Origin: Chinchilla lanigera
Lineage: Eukaryota; Chordata; Mammalia; Rodentia; Chinchillidae
Direction: 5' to 3'
NCBI RefSeq assembly: GCF_000276665.1
Contig: NW_004955416.1
Location: 3,791,392 to 3,855,391 of the forward strand
DNA length: 64,000 bases
Both the position numbers and the translations under genes were made by a program. The notes beneath the pieces were generated by a model. The model saw nothing but the letters and a program-made list of their open reading frames with translations, did no database searches and was not told the origin of the DNA. How positions within the stretch are numbered: position 1 is the first letter of the stretch; the number at the start of each line of letters is the position of its first letter. This document shows, piece by piece, positions 23,065 to 36,510 of this stretch.

Positions 23065-23835
23065 CTTAGCTTTAAAGACTTACAAAACGTTTTTTGTTAA
23101 TGTGTGGCGCCATCACTTTGTAAAAGAAGTGCCTAGCTTTTATCAGGTATTTGTGCTTCTTTGCATTTGTGTTAACATAAAAGAGATAACCATGAATTCC
23201 TGTTCAGGGGTATTTTTCAAGGAAACCTCAGATAAGGATACTCTGAGAAGAATCTGTATACTAACTATATTCTTCATTAGTTTGAGGGGAAATTTTTATA
23301 TTGTTAGAATTTTGATTTCATCGTAAAATCTATATTCAGGCGCCGTACTTCAGTTTTCCATGTAATAACCCATACCAGAATGGTTGCTTGTACAGTGCAG
23401 GATTATATATTTCCTTAGGGAAAAAAAGACTCAATAAAAGTATATGGTGATAATATTTTGTTATTTAACTTTCAGCAAATGTGGACTGATTTTACCATTA
23501 CATTTTTATAATGCATTTTGTGTAATTTTGCCATTTATATTGTATTTTAGAAAGAAGAGGTTAAGACTGTTGAAAATCCCCATATTCTTAGCCAGCACTG
23601 CATAGATGTCAAAGGTGTATTAACCTGTCGGATGCCAGTCTTTGGTTATGCTTACTTATCAGTTAATTGACTTACTACTTCCTCAAATCATCCTTGCAGT
23701 GTGAAAGATTCAGCTTTACACTCAGCAAGTTTAGGAATCACTGTTTGTCACGGATATTTGTGAACATTCTTAAGCAGTCAGAATTGGGCTTGTTCAATCT
23801 CAAAATGCTGTAGGATGAATTAGAAATGCAGGATG

Positions 23836-24581
23836 TTTCCAGGATTTAGCTATAACAAATTGTGCTGCTATAAACATGGGTGCGCATATATCGCTGTGGT
23901 ATGATGTCTTTAATCCTGGGAAAATACCCAGAAGGGGAATAGCTGGGTTAAATGGGACTTCCAATCCTAGTTTTGTGAGGAATCTCCAAATTGATTTCCA
24001 CAGTGGTTTCACCAGTCTGCACTCCCACCAGCAATGGAGTAGGGTTCCTTTCTCCCCACAGCCTCTCCAGCATTTGTTATTGGTTGATTTCTTGATGATA
24101 GCCATTCTTACTGGGGTGAGATGAAATCTCAATGTTGTTTTAATTTGCATTTCGTGAATAACTAATGATGTTGAATATTTTCTCATGTATTTATTTGCCA
24201 TTTGTATTTCTTTATCTGAGAAGTGTATTCATCTCAGCTGCCCATTTTTGGATTGGGTCTTTGAATTTGGGAGGCCTGATTTTTTTTAATTCTTTATATG
24301 TCCTAGATAGAAATCCTTTGTCTGAGGGGCGGTTGGCTAAAATGTTTTCACACTTTGTGGGTTTTCTTTTTACTTTATTGGTGATTTCTTTAGATGTGCA
24401 AAAACTTTTCAATAAGATGAGATCCCAGTTGTTGATTCTTTGAAGCATTTCTTGTGCAATTTGGTTTTTGTTCATGAACTCTCTGCCTACCCCAGTGTCA
24501 TCAAGATTTTTACCTACTTTCTCTTCCAATAAATTTAGTGTTTCTGTTTTAATATTTAGATCTTTGATCCATTTTGACTTA
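23836..24581 (-). pseudogene. L1 ORF2 C-terminal part, inverted 5' segment of a twin-primed L1
   Basis: On the minus strand, two frames (24592-24212 and 24201-23800) encode the C-terminal region of L1 ORF2p, including the cysteine-rich motif [19 protein letters not shown] at 24083-24027 approximately. Stop/frame breaks make it non-functional. The segment is inverted relative to the adjacent 3' segment and precedes it in L1 order, so the two were contiguous in the source RNA. Confidence 0.93.
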
Positions 24582-25409
24582 TGCCCATCCACTGAGGAAT
24601 GGATAAAAAAGTTGTAATATTTTTATACAATGGAGTATTACTCAGCTATTAAAAAAGATAAACTTGAGGCTTTTGTAGGTAAAGGGATGTAACTGGAGAC
24701 CATACTCATAAGTGAAATAAATCAGACCCACATGTGTAAACATCATATTGTCTCCTTGGTGTAGGAACCTGAAAGACTAGGTAAAACCCAAAATGTATAA
24801 TAGATAATAGGAAAGGGAATGAAATTGCTCAAAGGAAGGAACGACTGGGATGAGGGAAAGAAGAAAAAAGAAAGAAGGAAGGCAAAACTTAAATATATAT
24901 ATGAATAGCTGTGATGACTGTATTGCTGTTGTCTGATGGTGTGTTGAAATGAACAGTTAATGCTCACAATTTTTTATGTTCTGATCGACTTTGAGTGCTT
25001 GAGCCTTGTGGTCTGAGCAACTGATTTGAAGGTAACAATATGCACTGGAATTACAATGGTGAACTCCTACCGTCTTATCTAGTGAAACTCTGTATTATCT
25101 CTAAGGTTTTATTGAAGAATTATTTTCTTATTCTCTTTAATGGTTTGAGCAATCTTTCATTCTTACATCTGATAATCTGAGCAATGTAGTTGAGGATAGT
25201 GATATGCAACATAACAACCACTGTTGATTTGTATTGATTTGTCTTGAGACCCTGTATCACTTTGAATGTTCTGCTTTGATTTGTTTATGTTCGTGATACT
25301 GGTATGCTGCTACTGTTCTATTTTTTTGTTTGTTTGTTTCTCATGTACTACTCTCTTTAAAATAAAAAGTAAAATTAAAAAGAAGCCTTATGTTAGAAAG
25401 AAAAAAACC
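24582..25409 (+). mobile_element. L1 3' segment (ORF2 end, 3' UTR, A-rich tail) of the twin-primed insertion
   Basis: It begins CCCATCCACTGAGGAATGG and continues with CAATGGAGTATTACTCAGC and AAGTGAAATAAATCAGACCC, the canonical ORF2-end sequence, and runs through a 3' UTR to an A-rich tail. AGAAATGCAGGATG at 23822-23835 and AGAAATGCAGATG at 25410-25422 flank the whole inverted-plus-direct structure as a target duplication with one indel. The total inserted length is about 1.57 kb, strongly 5'-truncated. Confidence 0.92.
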
Positions 25410-27724
25410 AGAAATGCAGATGAACAGTCTTCATGGTTTGACACTTATGCCTGTGGCACAATTTAGCCTTCTATAATCCTGCAATTTACAACATATTGTG
25501 TAAGAGTCATAGGGGGTAGCCTCATTTGTAGATGGGATCTGAGAGATGAAGCATCATTTAATTGTGTCTTCCTGTAACACATATGAAATGAGACCAGCAA
25601 TTCAATTGTTTCAATTTTTTGTTTTTGTCTACAATTCTCCCAGGCTGGTATCATGCTTTGCTTAAGGTATATTACACTGCTGTTTGTTTTTGCTGATAAT
25701 ATTAGTAGCGAAAGCTAATAAAATTTGAAATTAACTTGCACTTCAAGCCCCATTTAGCTAAGATGGTAAATTGACTGGGGATATGTGACCAACTCCTTGT
25801 TGTATAACATTAAAAATCCCACATACTCTTGCAGCTTGAATGTTGCAGCCTATATGTAGCAGCTTATGAACATCACTGCTTAACAGATGAAGTTAAAGTC
25901 ATCTATATTCATATTTTTTGAGGCCAACTAATATATATAATCTTGTAAATTTATAATCTCAAATTTACAATGCTTTGAGTCTCTTTGAGCTTTGGTGGGC
26001 ACATTTGGTACTCTCCACGTGGAGATTACAAAGGCTTTTCTGGAAGGAAGTACACTCATCTCTTCAAAGTTAGTGACTTGATTTAGAATACAGCAAAATA
26101 GTATTGTGTTGAGATAACAGTTGGAGATCATCTGGTCAAATCTATTATCATGCCTGCAGAAACCTGGGGTGGCATGCTACTCCTGGATTTGACCCAAGTT
26201 CCACATCTGGAGGCAAAACTCCACATGTGCTCTTCAGCTAGGGACCCTGACTCTCATACCACTAGGAGCCGGGCAGGTATCATTGCCAAGTGTCCTGGCT
26301 GGAGCTGTGGCACAGTGAGGGCACAGCTGTGTGCACTAATAGGGCAGCTACCAATTTATGCCAGCCGCCACTGCCAGGCAGGAATGTGAGCCCCAGTCTT
26401 GCCAGGTCTTCTGCTCCTTAGAAAGCAGCTCAAGATGTTTTTTTCTTTTAAATTTTTTTAAAGAATAAAATAAAATATCTTGAGTTTTAAATGTTGTCAA
26501 TTTGTTTGAATTTTTAAAACACTGTGTGGGCCAACATTTTCTTGGCCAAACAGAACAAGTCTGTGGGCTGAGTTTGGCCTATAGCCAGCTGGTGCTGGAG
26601 CTGTCTCTCTCCAGCTTGTGAGAGCTGATTGTTGAGCATCTTGTCCAGGCTTTACAAGCTGTGACCTCACCTGGATGGCCGAAACTCTTCTGTAGTGAGG
26701 GTGTTTACACCACAGAAAATGGCAGAAAATCTAGGCTCAGCCTGTTTTCCCATTCAAAGGCAGGTAAGCCTGAAATACCTCACAACAGTCTCACCAGTTT
26801 GAGATTGGTGCGCTATGCCTTGTGGCCCCTATGGCATATTTGGCTGAAGCTTCTTAACCCAATTTGTTCTGAATTTTATAGCTTTTTTTTCCCCTTAAAA
26901 ATGTTCAAAGTACTTCTATTTGTATCTCACCTATTATAGTATTTCCGTAAGTGTTGGACTTTCTCCTTGTTTTTCTCCAAGTTTGTGTGGGAGCTGGAGT
27001 TGCAGTCTTGCATCTGTCAGTACGTAGTATATTGTAGGTGTGATGATATATTTCATAATGAACATCTGAGGGAACCAAAGAAAATGCTACTTATTTTACA
27101 AAGAAAAAGCCTTACATATGTATCTCATTTGGGAAATTTAATCTCTTCAAAATAAATTAATTAGCTCAATATAGGGACATTACATTAATTGTCTTCTGTA
27201 GGAATTTGGAAAATGCTCCAGTGGTATACCTGAAGATCTATCATGTTAGAAATAATTTCTAGAGAAACTTCAGGGCTAGGTGTTACATTTTCATTTGCCA
27301 GTGACATAAAAAATAAACGTTTCTGAAATTATAATGAAAAATGAGAAATACTTAATTGATTACAATTTAATTTACTAAAATTTTCTAAAGGCTCAATTAT
27401 TGCACATTTGGATATTTCTTTTGTATATCTCAAATAATTAAAGAATATAACAGCATACAACTAAAACAGAAGTGATCGATATTCACAATGCTAGTTAAGA
27501 GTGTGTATATTTTCAGATGACAAATAGAATTCTGGCCCATGATAGTGGGCCAGCCAGGTGGTATTTAGGTTGGCAGAGATATCATATTGCCTGTGCTAGA
27601 CCTAGGTTGATTTATTTAGTTTTCCTTTCTTATGGTTATTTTACAAATTAATATGAAGCAAAAATCATATTATTATGAACTCTAGGAAGCTATACATAGA
27701 TTTTTATTTTAAGGGCAGTTTTAT

Positions 27725-27950
27725 ATTTTAGTTTAAAGATCTTGGTTTCTGGAAATAGGTATATAAATTCTACATTCATGACTTATTTGCTGGGTAACTT
27801 TGGGTAGGTTTTTTTTCACCTCTTGTTGCCTCAGTGACCTTTTTCATTAAATTAAATTGTTACGAATTTGAAATGAGATTCTTCATATAAATTGATTAAC
27901 ACAGTTCCTGTTATGGTGCAGGTTGTTGCTGGTCTTGTTACCATTACTTA
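27725..27950 (+). mobile_element. MIR-like fragment
   Basis: GCTGGGTAACTTTGGGTAGG, TTGCCTCAGTGACC and TAACACAGTTCCTGTTATGG fit MIR order with high divergence. Confidence 0.5.
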
Positions 27951-28989
27951 TATAAGCATGATCCTTATAATGTATTTATGGTTATAATAATCAGATTCAA
28001 AATACTAGAACCAAGGAAGTTTTGCCTAAAATCAGACCTTTTATATCCTAGGTTTTGAAAGTATCTTTCTTTTCTCCCCAGTGTATTAGGACACCTTTTA
28101 GTGAATTGTGGTAAAGTGCTTTGATACTCGCAACTGAGATATCATATTCCTTTGATGACAACTGGCTTAGGTTTAATTTTCTCCCCATAATAGAAAACAG
28201 TATAATAAGAAGGATTGTTAAAACTCAAGAATTTTAAAGTATTTCTTGTGTGGTTGTTTTTCCCAAAGGTGATCACGCATATTCAGGAAGCTTATTTTAT
28301 TTTCTTGCCTCAACTTGATAGAAGAGGGAGTATGTATTTATCAATGATATTTGGCAAATACCAGTTTTGGACTCAAGGTTCTGCTTAGAAGGAAGTAATT
28401 TGAATCCAGTAAATATGTGAGGTCAAGTTAAAGACGTCAGGACGTGGAGATTTTATAGGGTGACCCAGATCACCACGTAAGGTGAACATTGATTTTAGTG
28501 TTTCCTCTATGGGTGTTTATCAAATTTGAAGAATGAATTTTTTAAGTGCCCAGATCATTCAACCTACTAGTACTGATCATGGGAAGACCTGTACTAAAAC
28601 CCAAAGAAGTTGCATACACTTTCTCTTTGGAATAGATTTATTATTCATTACGGCTTTGGATTTTATTAATTACAATGTATTCTAGAATGTTGCTTTTAAA
28701 GAATTCCTTTATCTTATTTCTACAGTGTTGCTGATCACATAATTGCAGTGATAATTAATTGGGCAAGACAGTCATTCCTTTTCTGCTTTCTTTGTCAGAG
28801 AGCATACTTGCCTTAGGAGTCTAGGTCACACAGTGACTTTCAGGGTGAGGTCTACTTCGCTTAAACTTCTTTGGCCAGATTTGAATAAAAGCATTAAAAA
28901 AACTTGGGAGATTAAGTTTGAATGACATACTTACAGCAGTGTCTCCTATAACTACAGACCACGAATGTAAAAATCACACTAATTATATA

Positions 28990-29062
28990 GTAACACAGTA
29001 GTAGATAATAATAATAGATAATAATAATAATAGATATCTATTAATAGATAATAATAATAGTA
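28990..29062 (+). repeat. (ATA)n/(GATAATAAT)n repeat
   Basis: TAGATAATAATAATAGATAA units repeated imperfectly; AT-rich low complexity. Confidence 0.85.
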
Positions 29063-30268
29063 TACAATTATGCTATGATTGTATTTTTAGGGCCGGATTT
29101 TTTGCCATCCAACTCTCAGAAGTGTTCGAAGACTGGGTTTGTTAGTTTTATTTCATCTGTTAGAGATATATAGGGAGTCTTGATTTGGTACATTATTATG
29201 AGAAATATTTTATTCATGTGGTAGAGTTTTGGACAATTGTATTCTGCACAGTATTACAATGGCCCAATAAATTGCTGAATATACTGTCTGCTGAATATGA
29301 CTTTACCATGAAAAATTTGGTGCATAGAGAAGGAAAGGTTGGAATATATCAACCTTTTCTGACAAAAGGGACTTTGAATTTTGACCTAATACAGGTGACC
29401 TTTGTGCACAATAAAAGTGAGCTTAATCTTGAGGTTAAGGTTGAGGTGAATGGCAAGGTAGTGTGGTGGAGATTATGCTGACTGTGGGTGCTTCAGAGAC
29501 TACCTGGTTATTGGATAAATGGGAGCCTGAAACTTTTTTAAGAATATTGTTAAAAAGATTACTTTTCTTAGCATTTTGGGAAGCTTATTTATAGCAACTT
29601 GTTTGAGTCTTTAATACCACCCCATTTCTTCAAGGTCCAGTTCTCTGTTTATTCGGGGTAAGTTCATCTGTTTTTATAAAGTTTACTGTTTCTGAGTGAA
29701 AAGTCTGAGTGTGCTGTTATTATCTGTTCCATAGATAAGCTATAGCTAAAAATAAAAGTGTTCTATAGCTCATGGAAAAGACAACTGACATATATAAGAT
29801 TGGAACTGAAAATATATGTTCTTTCAAGAGGCTTTTTTTCTTTGACAAGTTGAACTTTTGTCATCTAACTGGGGAACTGTCAGAAGAATTTTTAAGTGGT
29901 TTATGCCTTTATATAGATTATAATTAAGAGACCTCATATGAATTATTATCTTAAAAAGCTCACATGATTTAGGGGTTGGTTAGTCCTTTGGAATTTCTTT
30001 TAAAGTGCATTGACTAATCCACTTACATTATATAGCACTGTGTGGTGATAAAATATTTTTAAGGTTTTGCCTGCTGTACGTACCTAGAGGGAAAATTGTT
30101 TTAAAACATAAATTTTACTATTAAATACTTTGTTATCAAATACCTTGACGGTTTTGTCATAAATGAAATTATACCCTACCAAACAGGAAAGACCTATAGT
30201 GCTGCATTATTTGAATATCTATTGAATATTCTGCCCAAATAATTGATTGAAACAACATATAGTTGAGG

Positions 30269-30285
30269 AGAGTGTCAGACACTCT
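30269..30285. repeat. Perfect 17-bp palindrome
   Basis: AGAGTGTC-A-GACACTCT has 8-bp arms about a single base and contains TGTCA, a TALE-homeodomain (MEIS/PBX) type core. It may be a dimeric binding site; function is not shown. Confidence 0.6.
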
Positions 30286-32685
30286 AATGGAAAGAACTTC
30301 TACTTTTTAATCGAGCCTGCAAAATATATTCCCTGGGACTGATCAGCTCTGAAGTGCTGAGGTCTGATGATTGGAATGGCAGGAAACCATGCTTTCAGGA
30401 CATAACGAATTGACGAGGCCATCCATCATTTGTTAGCATACGCTGAAACGTGGGCTATGTGTGCAGAGGCCTGTGATTTAGTAAATACTTGGGAGATGAA
30501 TAGAGCTTACACACAGGGGAAGATATTGCTGTCCTTCAGCAGCCTGAGACCCAGGCGCCTGCTGAGAAGGCCATCTGACGGCACATCATCAGTAACTGGC
30601 CTGTCACAGTCAGCGGTGCCCACCAACCATCTCCAGTATATTAAATGCATTTTTAATATCTGCTTCAGTAGATTTAATGAAGAAAATTTAGTTTCCATAC
30701 TCCAAGCACTGCTTCCTCAAGTGTTCAAAAGCATGGACTCTTGCCTGCACACAAAAGAGGGAAGACCATGCTGGCAGTTAGGAGAGTTGATTGAAAGGGA
30801 AATTCGGACAAAATAGAGTGCTCACAAAAATATGCTTTCATTAGAGTCGGCATCTTCTTACTATAAATAGGCTCTGTTTTTTAAAAAGATGTTTTGGATT
30901 AATTTTTGCACCCCTAATTTTCCTCTATCACAAGCTCTTTCCTGAGAAGGATTCAGCCTGTTGGTAAAGGGATGTAAACTTACTGCTCTGAAAGGAACTA
31001 TTAAGGAGGTGATGTTATGGTTTGGCATAATTTGCCAAATTTATGGAAAAAGACTCAATTTTAAATTCTTTTGTGCTTTGAGATACTACTGTTTATTACT
31101 GCTTTTTTTTGCACAAAGCTACGAGTAGGGTCTCTCTTAGTTTGTCACTTCCAAGTTTAAATATTAAATATTACTTGTCAAATTGTTAATTAAATTACTA
31201 AGTTTTGTCTGATATCTTGCAGAATAATTCAAAATGAGTAGGAGAAAGATTAGTTGCCAGGTTGCTTTAAAAGAGTTCTTATATTTAGATTATTACGTTT
31301 CTTTAAAAATTATAATTTTAAAATGTTCTATTTTTCTCATTAGGCAAAGTAGGTGGAGTCATATTAATGACTTTTGATTGCTGACTTATATTTACTGCAA
31401 AATAGCAATACAACCAAATAGATATTGTTGCAAGCATGCATCTTAAAGATTTTTCCTCTTTAAAAAAAAAATCCAGAATTTGCTCTCACATTCACAGAAG
31501 AAGCAGCTACGGAATGGGACCTATAAATCTGATTCCTGCCTGTGTCAAAACAGTAATGTATTAAATGCATATTATTATAAAAATTTAAGACATGTCTTAA
31601 ACACACTTACATTTTTATAACACATGGCAATATTAAATAATACATTTCCTTGTTAGCATCTGTTTGCCGTCATTGTTGGCAAGACCTATGATTTAATGTT
31701 TAAATTAATGACCAAGACCATTTTGGACCTGATATATGCCCCTAAGCTTATTACATCACTAAATAAAATAGAATGTATGCTCTGTGACAGAGTTATTTTT
31801 ATAATTGTTTATCCCTTTAAGTGCCCTATTCAGTGATTCACTGAAAGGTTCATAATGGTTGGCTTGTAACCAGAAAATAATCTTAGAAAGGTAGAATATA
31901 TTTCTTGTCTAGAAATAAAATTCCAGAATAATGGTGATGATAGGGGGCCCCAGCAAGAATTTGCAATGCTCAAGCTTGTTCCTTTCTTTAGTATTCTCAA
32001 AGGACTCTCATTGAATTTTTTGATACGTGAGTTCCCTACCATACCCCAACTCCTAAGGCTGTCTTCTAATGCAAGTGTGCACTTTCATGTGAAGCTTCAA
32101 GGTGGGCCAAGTAGTTTGTTCTGATCTAAAATCAAAGGGCTAAAGTGTTTTTTACTTAGATTTTGCAGAGGCATCATCACTATATTTAAAAATAAGCCAT
32201 GTTATTTTCCTATTTTTAGTTTTTTTTCTTTTGGGAGATTGGAACTGTAGTCTTTTCTATATTGAACTCTGTTTGACTTCATCATCTTATCTTTACTTTC
32301 TGAAAGTGCAGTGTGATAGACCTTTCAGTATTTTTACAGTAACCTGTTATTCATCTAAAGTCACTCTGCTGCCTGGCTTGCAATACAATATATATGGTTT
32401 TGTGGTTTTCTTGCTCCACATGAAGTTCTCGTTGACTGTCAGCTCTCCTGTGATGGGATGGTAAGGTCAAGTTTTTGAGACGCTTAAGCTTTGCTTCTGG
32501 ACTGCTGCATCTACACCTTGAAACATATGGAGCTTCTTTGAGTATCTGAGAATATTACTGTGGGAAGATTATTTTGTTGCTACTTTGGGACAGTTCTTAT
32601 TTACTTTATCACTCATAAATGGAAATAAAACTTAATTCCTAAGAAAGATATTTCCTTGTCTTCATTTCACTTTTACTTCATTTTA

Positions 32686-32789
32686 ATTAATTTTTTTTTT
32701 TTTGGTTTTTCTCCGGTACTGGGAACCGAACTCACGACCTTGTGCTTGCCAGGCAGGCGCTTTTGCCGCTGAGCTAAATCCCCAGCCCC
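32686..32789 (-). mobile_element. ID SINE, antisense, with 18-bp perfect target duplication
   Basis: A T tract is followed by GGTTTTTCTCCGGTACTGGG and a GAGCTAAATCCCCAGCCCCC end. CACTTTTACTTCATTTTA occurs at 32668-32685 and 32790-32807 without mismatch, so the insertion is among the youngest in the window. Confidence 0.97.
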
Positions 32790-32807
32790 CACTTTTACTT
32801 CATTTTA

Positions 32808-35800
32808 GATAAAACACTTCATTGGAAATTAAAAGGTTTTTTTCCTTCGTATTTTTTTCCAAGGTAGTTGATCTGATAAACTTTTTAAGAGTTTTTTCAA
32901 AAGTGATCAGGCCAAAAAACAGTGATGTTTTTCTTGAACAGTAATACTGAACTTCTCTGTTTAGGGCTCTCAGATTCTATTTCTGGTCTTTTTAACCATC
33001 TTTTTCAAGTTATTTGCTTTGTTCTGGAGACTTATTACCAAGATAAAACTTTGTAGGGAAATTGGTGAAAAAGCATCTCAAGTGCCATGTCTGACTTCTT
33101 TCTTTCTTCGTATCCATCCATTTTCCTCCTCTTCCCAGCCCCTTCTTTTCTGTATCCCTTTTCCCCATCTGTTTCTCCCACTGCCCTTTCTCTGTGGATT
33201 AGATCCACTAAGACTTTTCATTTTCTCTTTGAGCATTGTAGTTACTTTTACCTGTTCATTTGGAATATATACATAACTTTCTTTTGCTTTCTGTTAGAGG
33301 GACTGTGGATTCCTTTGGGTAAGAGATAGGTGTTTTGCTGTGATTTTTATGTTTTTGTTCCTTTTATGCCTAACACAATATTGTGTCCCTTTATGCATTC
33401 AGTGAATTTTTGCTAACCTTCAGGTATGGGTCAGTGCTTATTTTTATGATTTCTTTTGAGGAGATGACTTAGAAGTGTGTTTGTTCATTTTCACCAGTAC
33501 TGTTCTATGGAGTTCCATGCAAAGGACTTCCTATTGTTTCCTAAGGTGGTTTTTTAAGCTCTCATTCTGTGGGTCATGATTTTAAAGTTCTATTTAAGAA
33601 TATTAAAATATTCAGTAGGCAGCTAAGTGCTTAGCTTAGTGCTCTCCTTAACACCAAATGAAAGTAAAATAGAACGCAGGCATGGAACCATTTGTTATAT
33701 TTTAGTATACAAAGCAATGGCTGTGTAAACTTAACCTTGTAATTTTGTGAGTTCCACTTTATCATGTAGCTGTAAAGGTAATCAAAATAAATCACAGGGG
33801 GTGAATAAATATTTTCTAGTGTGTTCTGTGTGCTTTCAGAAGTGATGCTTGATCCATGAAATTTTAGTAAGCGCATTAAATAAAACAATATGATGTGCAC
33901 TATGTCAGATCTGATAAATTATTTGGTACAGGACATTTATACAACATATGTTGAGCTGCTACGTGAACAGCTTAATGAATATAAAGTATGTTAATCTGTC
34001 CTACCATTTTTATATTTTGTTTTAAAGTTGCAAAATTTGTATTATAGATATTTATATATTTGTTTGGGGATGGAGGGTCGAGATAAGAAGACGGCATCAG
34101 AGAGGTATAGGTCATCTCCATAATGTCCTGACAGTGATCGGGGCTCCTCAGCTGTGCAGTGTACATAACACAGATGTTGGGGAGTCATCTGTCAGCCATG
34201 CCTCTCCTATGGAGTTAAAGTTCTAGAGGGAAAAGAATTTGACACAGTGCTGTCACTGTTACATTTTCACAATAGAAGAGCATGCAAATATTGAACCTCC
34301 TGCTTAGCAGTAGTGCCCTGTCTAATGTCTGTGCTGGTTAGAATAAAAAATCATGGGTGCATCTTGGGCTCAGAGATCTGACAAAGGTCATGCTATGTTG
34401 GGCATTTGAATTGGAAATTGTCTGGATGTAGATTTTATAAAGCTCCCACTGTTGTGTGTGGGGAGAATTTCTGCAGGGTTTTGTCCCTGGAGAGGCCTCT
34501 TAGGCCCTTTTCTGTCCTGTGAATGAATTTAGATGTGAGGGTTACTCCTGCCTTAAAACTGTTAAGTTCATTTTGCATACATCCCTAGAGAGAAAAACTG
34601 GCAGATGCTTTTATCTTGGAAGTGTTTAAAAGAAAACTGCAGAGCAGGAACAAGAGAGAAAAGGGGCCCTGTGTGGAGTCCCAGAACATTTTGGAAATGG
34701 CCAATATGCAGTTTTCATCAGTATGAAGGCGGGGTGCAATATGGTGCCTGTAACTCACAAGGGAATATGAATGTTGATTAAGCATACTCCCAGGCTTTGA
34801 AATTCTGAAAGCAGTGTCAGAATAATGGATGTTGAGCAAATGTCAAGCATTTGTTAATTTCTCTGTTATTTGGAGTTTATCTACCATGATCAATCAAATA
34901 AACTAGTGCTTCTCTCTTGTGGCATGTGTCATTGATATGGTGATTAGATGGCTAGAGAGACCTTCTGCTTTTTTCCCAGGTAACAGATTATAAACAAGAA
35001 GACAGACTTTTCAGTTAAAAATTTGTTTATGGTTTGGTTTGGTAGGAATTCGTATTTTAACTAAATGCTTTGGTGACAGTATAAAAATCCACAGTCACAT
35101 GCCAGATATGTTAACTGAAGTGCCATATACAACAGCAGCACTAGTTCTGGGATCTGTGGTTTCTGTATAAATCTACTTTTCAGAAGTTTATAAAACTTTG
35201 ATGTAAAACTAGGTGAAAGGAATTGGTCCTAATGAATTCTGATCTACTAACGGTTGTAGATAAAGTTTTCAATTGTTTATATTTTTATCTTTTTATCCAA
35301 TTTTAGTGGTTCTGATTTAGTGACTGATTTTTGTTCTTGAGAGGTAGTAAATAGATTTGCTTCGTATAATTGAAAGTAATTCCTTTCCATTATATTTAGG
35401 GAGCAAACCTAAACTTTTGATGAAGGATCGAAAGGTCCTTTTAGCATTTACATTGTGGAGTGGTAACATTTGGACGTAGGAGAATAGTGTTCCTTGAAAA
35501 TATGAATGACTTCAGCAACTGAGATTTCAGTGGGCTTGAAAGTGTGCACCATATAGGGGTGTCCTAGACTTGAGGATGAGCTAATTTAATACTCAAAGGG
35601 GAGGATTTTTCTGTAACTTCTTGCCTGGAATCAAGTAGACTTGTGCCCTGAAATTTGGCCTATTTCTCTTCCCCATGTTCTTTTCATAATCTTAGGCATG
35701 TGAAGTCCATCATTAAGTGGAGACTAGTATATCACTTGACCAACCCTGGTAATTTCAAATGGGCACCTCTGTGATCTTTGCTATGAATATTTCTGTAAGA

Positions 35801-36290
35801 CGGTTTTCTCTGAAGTGATTTGCCCCCTGTTACTAAAGCTCAGTAAGCTTTTCCTTCATGAGATTCATAACTGAGCATCCTCAGGGCATTGTACTCATTG
35901 TTTCCTGTAGGCTCTTCCCTGATTTTCTCAGTGTGCCATAATATCTCACATGCTATGATTTCCCAGGCAGAAGGCTCTTCCCTTCCTCTTCAGGTTAAGA
36001 TGTTTAATTTCAACTATGATAGGCCTTTGGTTTCTGCCCTCTCTTGGACTAGGATTCCTAACCTTTTGAGTAAAGTCCCTGCTTCTTGTTCAGTAGAACA
36101 CTAAGAGGTCCATTACTGTACTCCCTCCAGCATCATAAAAATAGACAGCTCATCATGAACACGAACTAACCATGGCATTAGAGTCATTAACTTGCAGTGT
36201 ACACCAGAATATCCAGGCTCTTAGGATATGCAGGACCCAGTTGTTTTCTACCCGTAAGGATAAAGCTGTTGTTTCCAGATTAGATTGGAA
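32808..36290. other. Intronic stretch, no gene or young repeat recognised
   Basis: A pyrimidine-rich segment lies at about 33090-33230. No coding exon was recognised. Confidence 0.45.
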
Positions 36291-36292
36291 AG

Positions 36293-36510
36293 ACGTAGCT
36301 GGGTGTTGTAGCACATGCCTATAAAACCTGTGTTTTCAGAGGCTGAGACAGAATTGCAAGCCTAGTCTGGGTAATTTAGTGACTTATTGAGAACCCATCG
36401 CAAAATAATAAAAATAAAAATAAAAGACTAGGGATGTAACTCAGTGTGGAGGCCCTGAGATCAGTCCTCAGTACTGAGGAAAGAAACCAAACCAAAACAA
36501 AACAAAAAGA
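36293..36510 (+). mobile_element. B1-dID SINE
   Basis: GCTGGGTGTTGTAGCACATG, GAGGCTGAGACAGAATTGCA, an A-rich AAAATAAAAATAAAA linker, an ID half (CTAGGGATGTAACTCAGTGT) and a CAAAACAAAAC tail. Confidence 0.87.

Larger units (their letters stand above)
25423..32667. other. 7-kb intronic stretch without recognisable young repeats
   Basis: No B1, ID or B1-dID was found. A MIR-like piece (27725-27950) and an ATA-rich repeat (28990-29062) occur. Open frames (e.g. 26150-26389, 29185-29481, 30430-30816) resemble no protein I know. The interval has several palindromic motifs and homeodomain-type ATTA-rich sites, and may include conserved regulatory DNA. Confidence 0.5.

Noticed and set aside
23800..24592. 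Two minus-strand frames that could be called a host gene
   Set aside because: They are the degenerate C-terminal end of L1 ORF2, broken by a frame change and inverted by twin priming.
30430..30816. 128-codon open frame on the plus strand
   Set aside because: It has no recognisable domain, no acceptor/donor pair framing it, and does not fit CDIN1. Treated as chance within possibly conserved non-coding DNA.
31020..31040. TTGGC...GCCAA pair resembling an NFI site
   Set aside because: The spacing is 7 bases, not the 5 of the canonical NFI palindrome.
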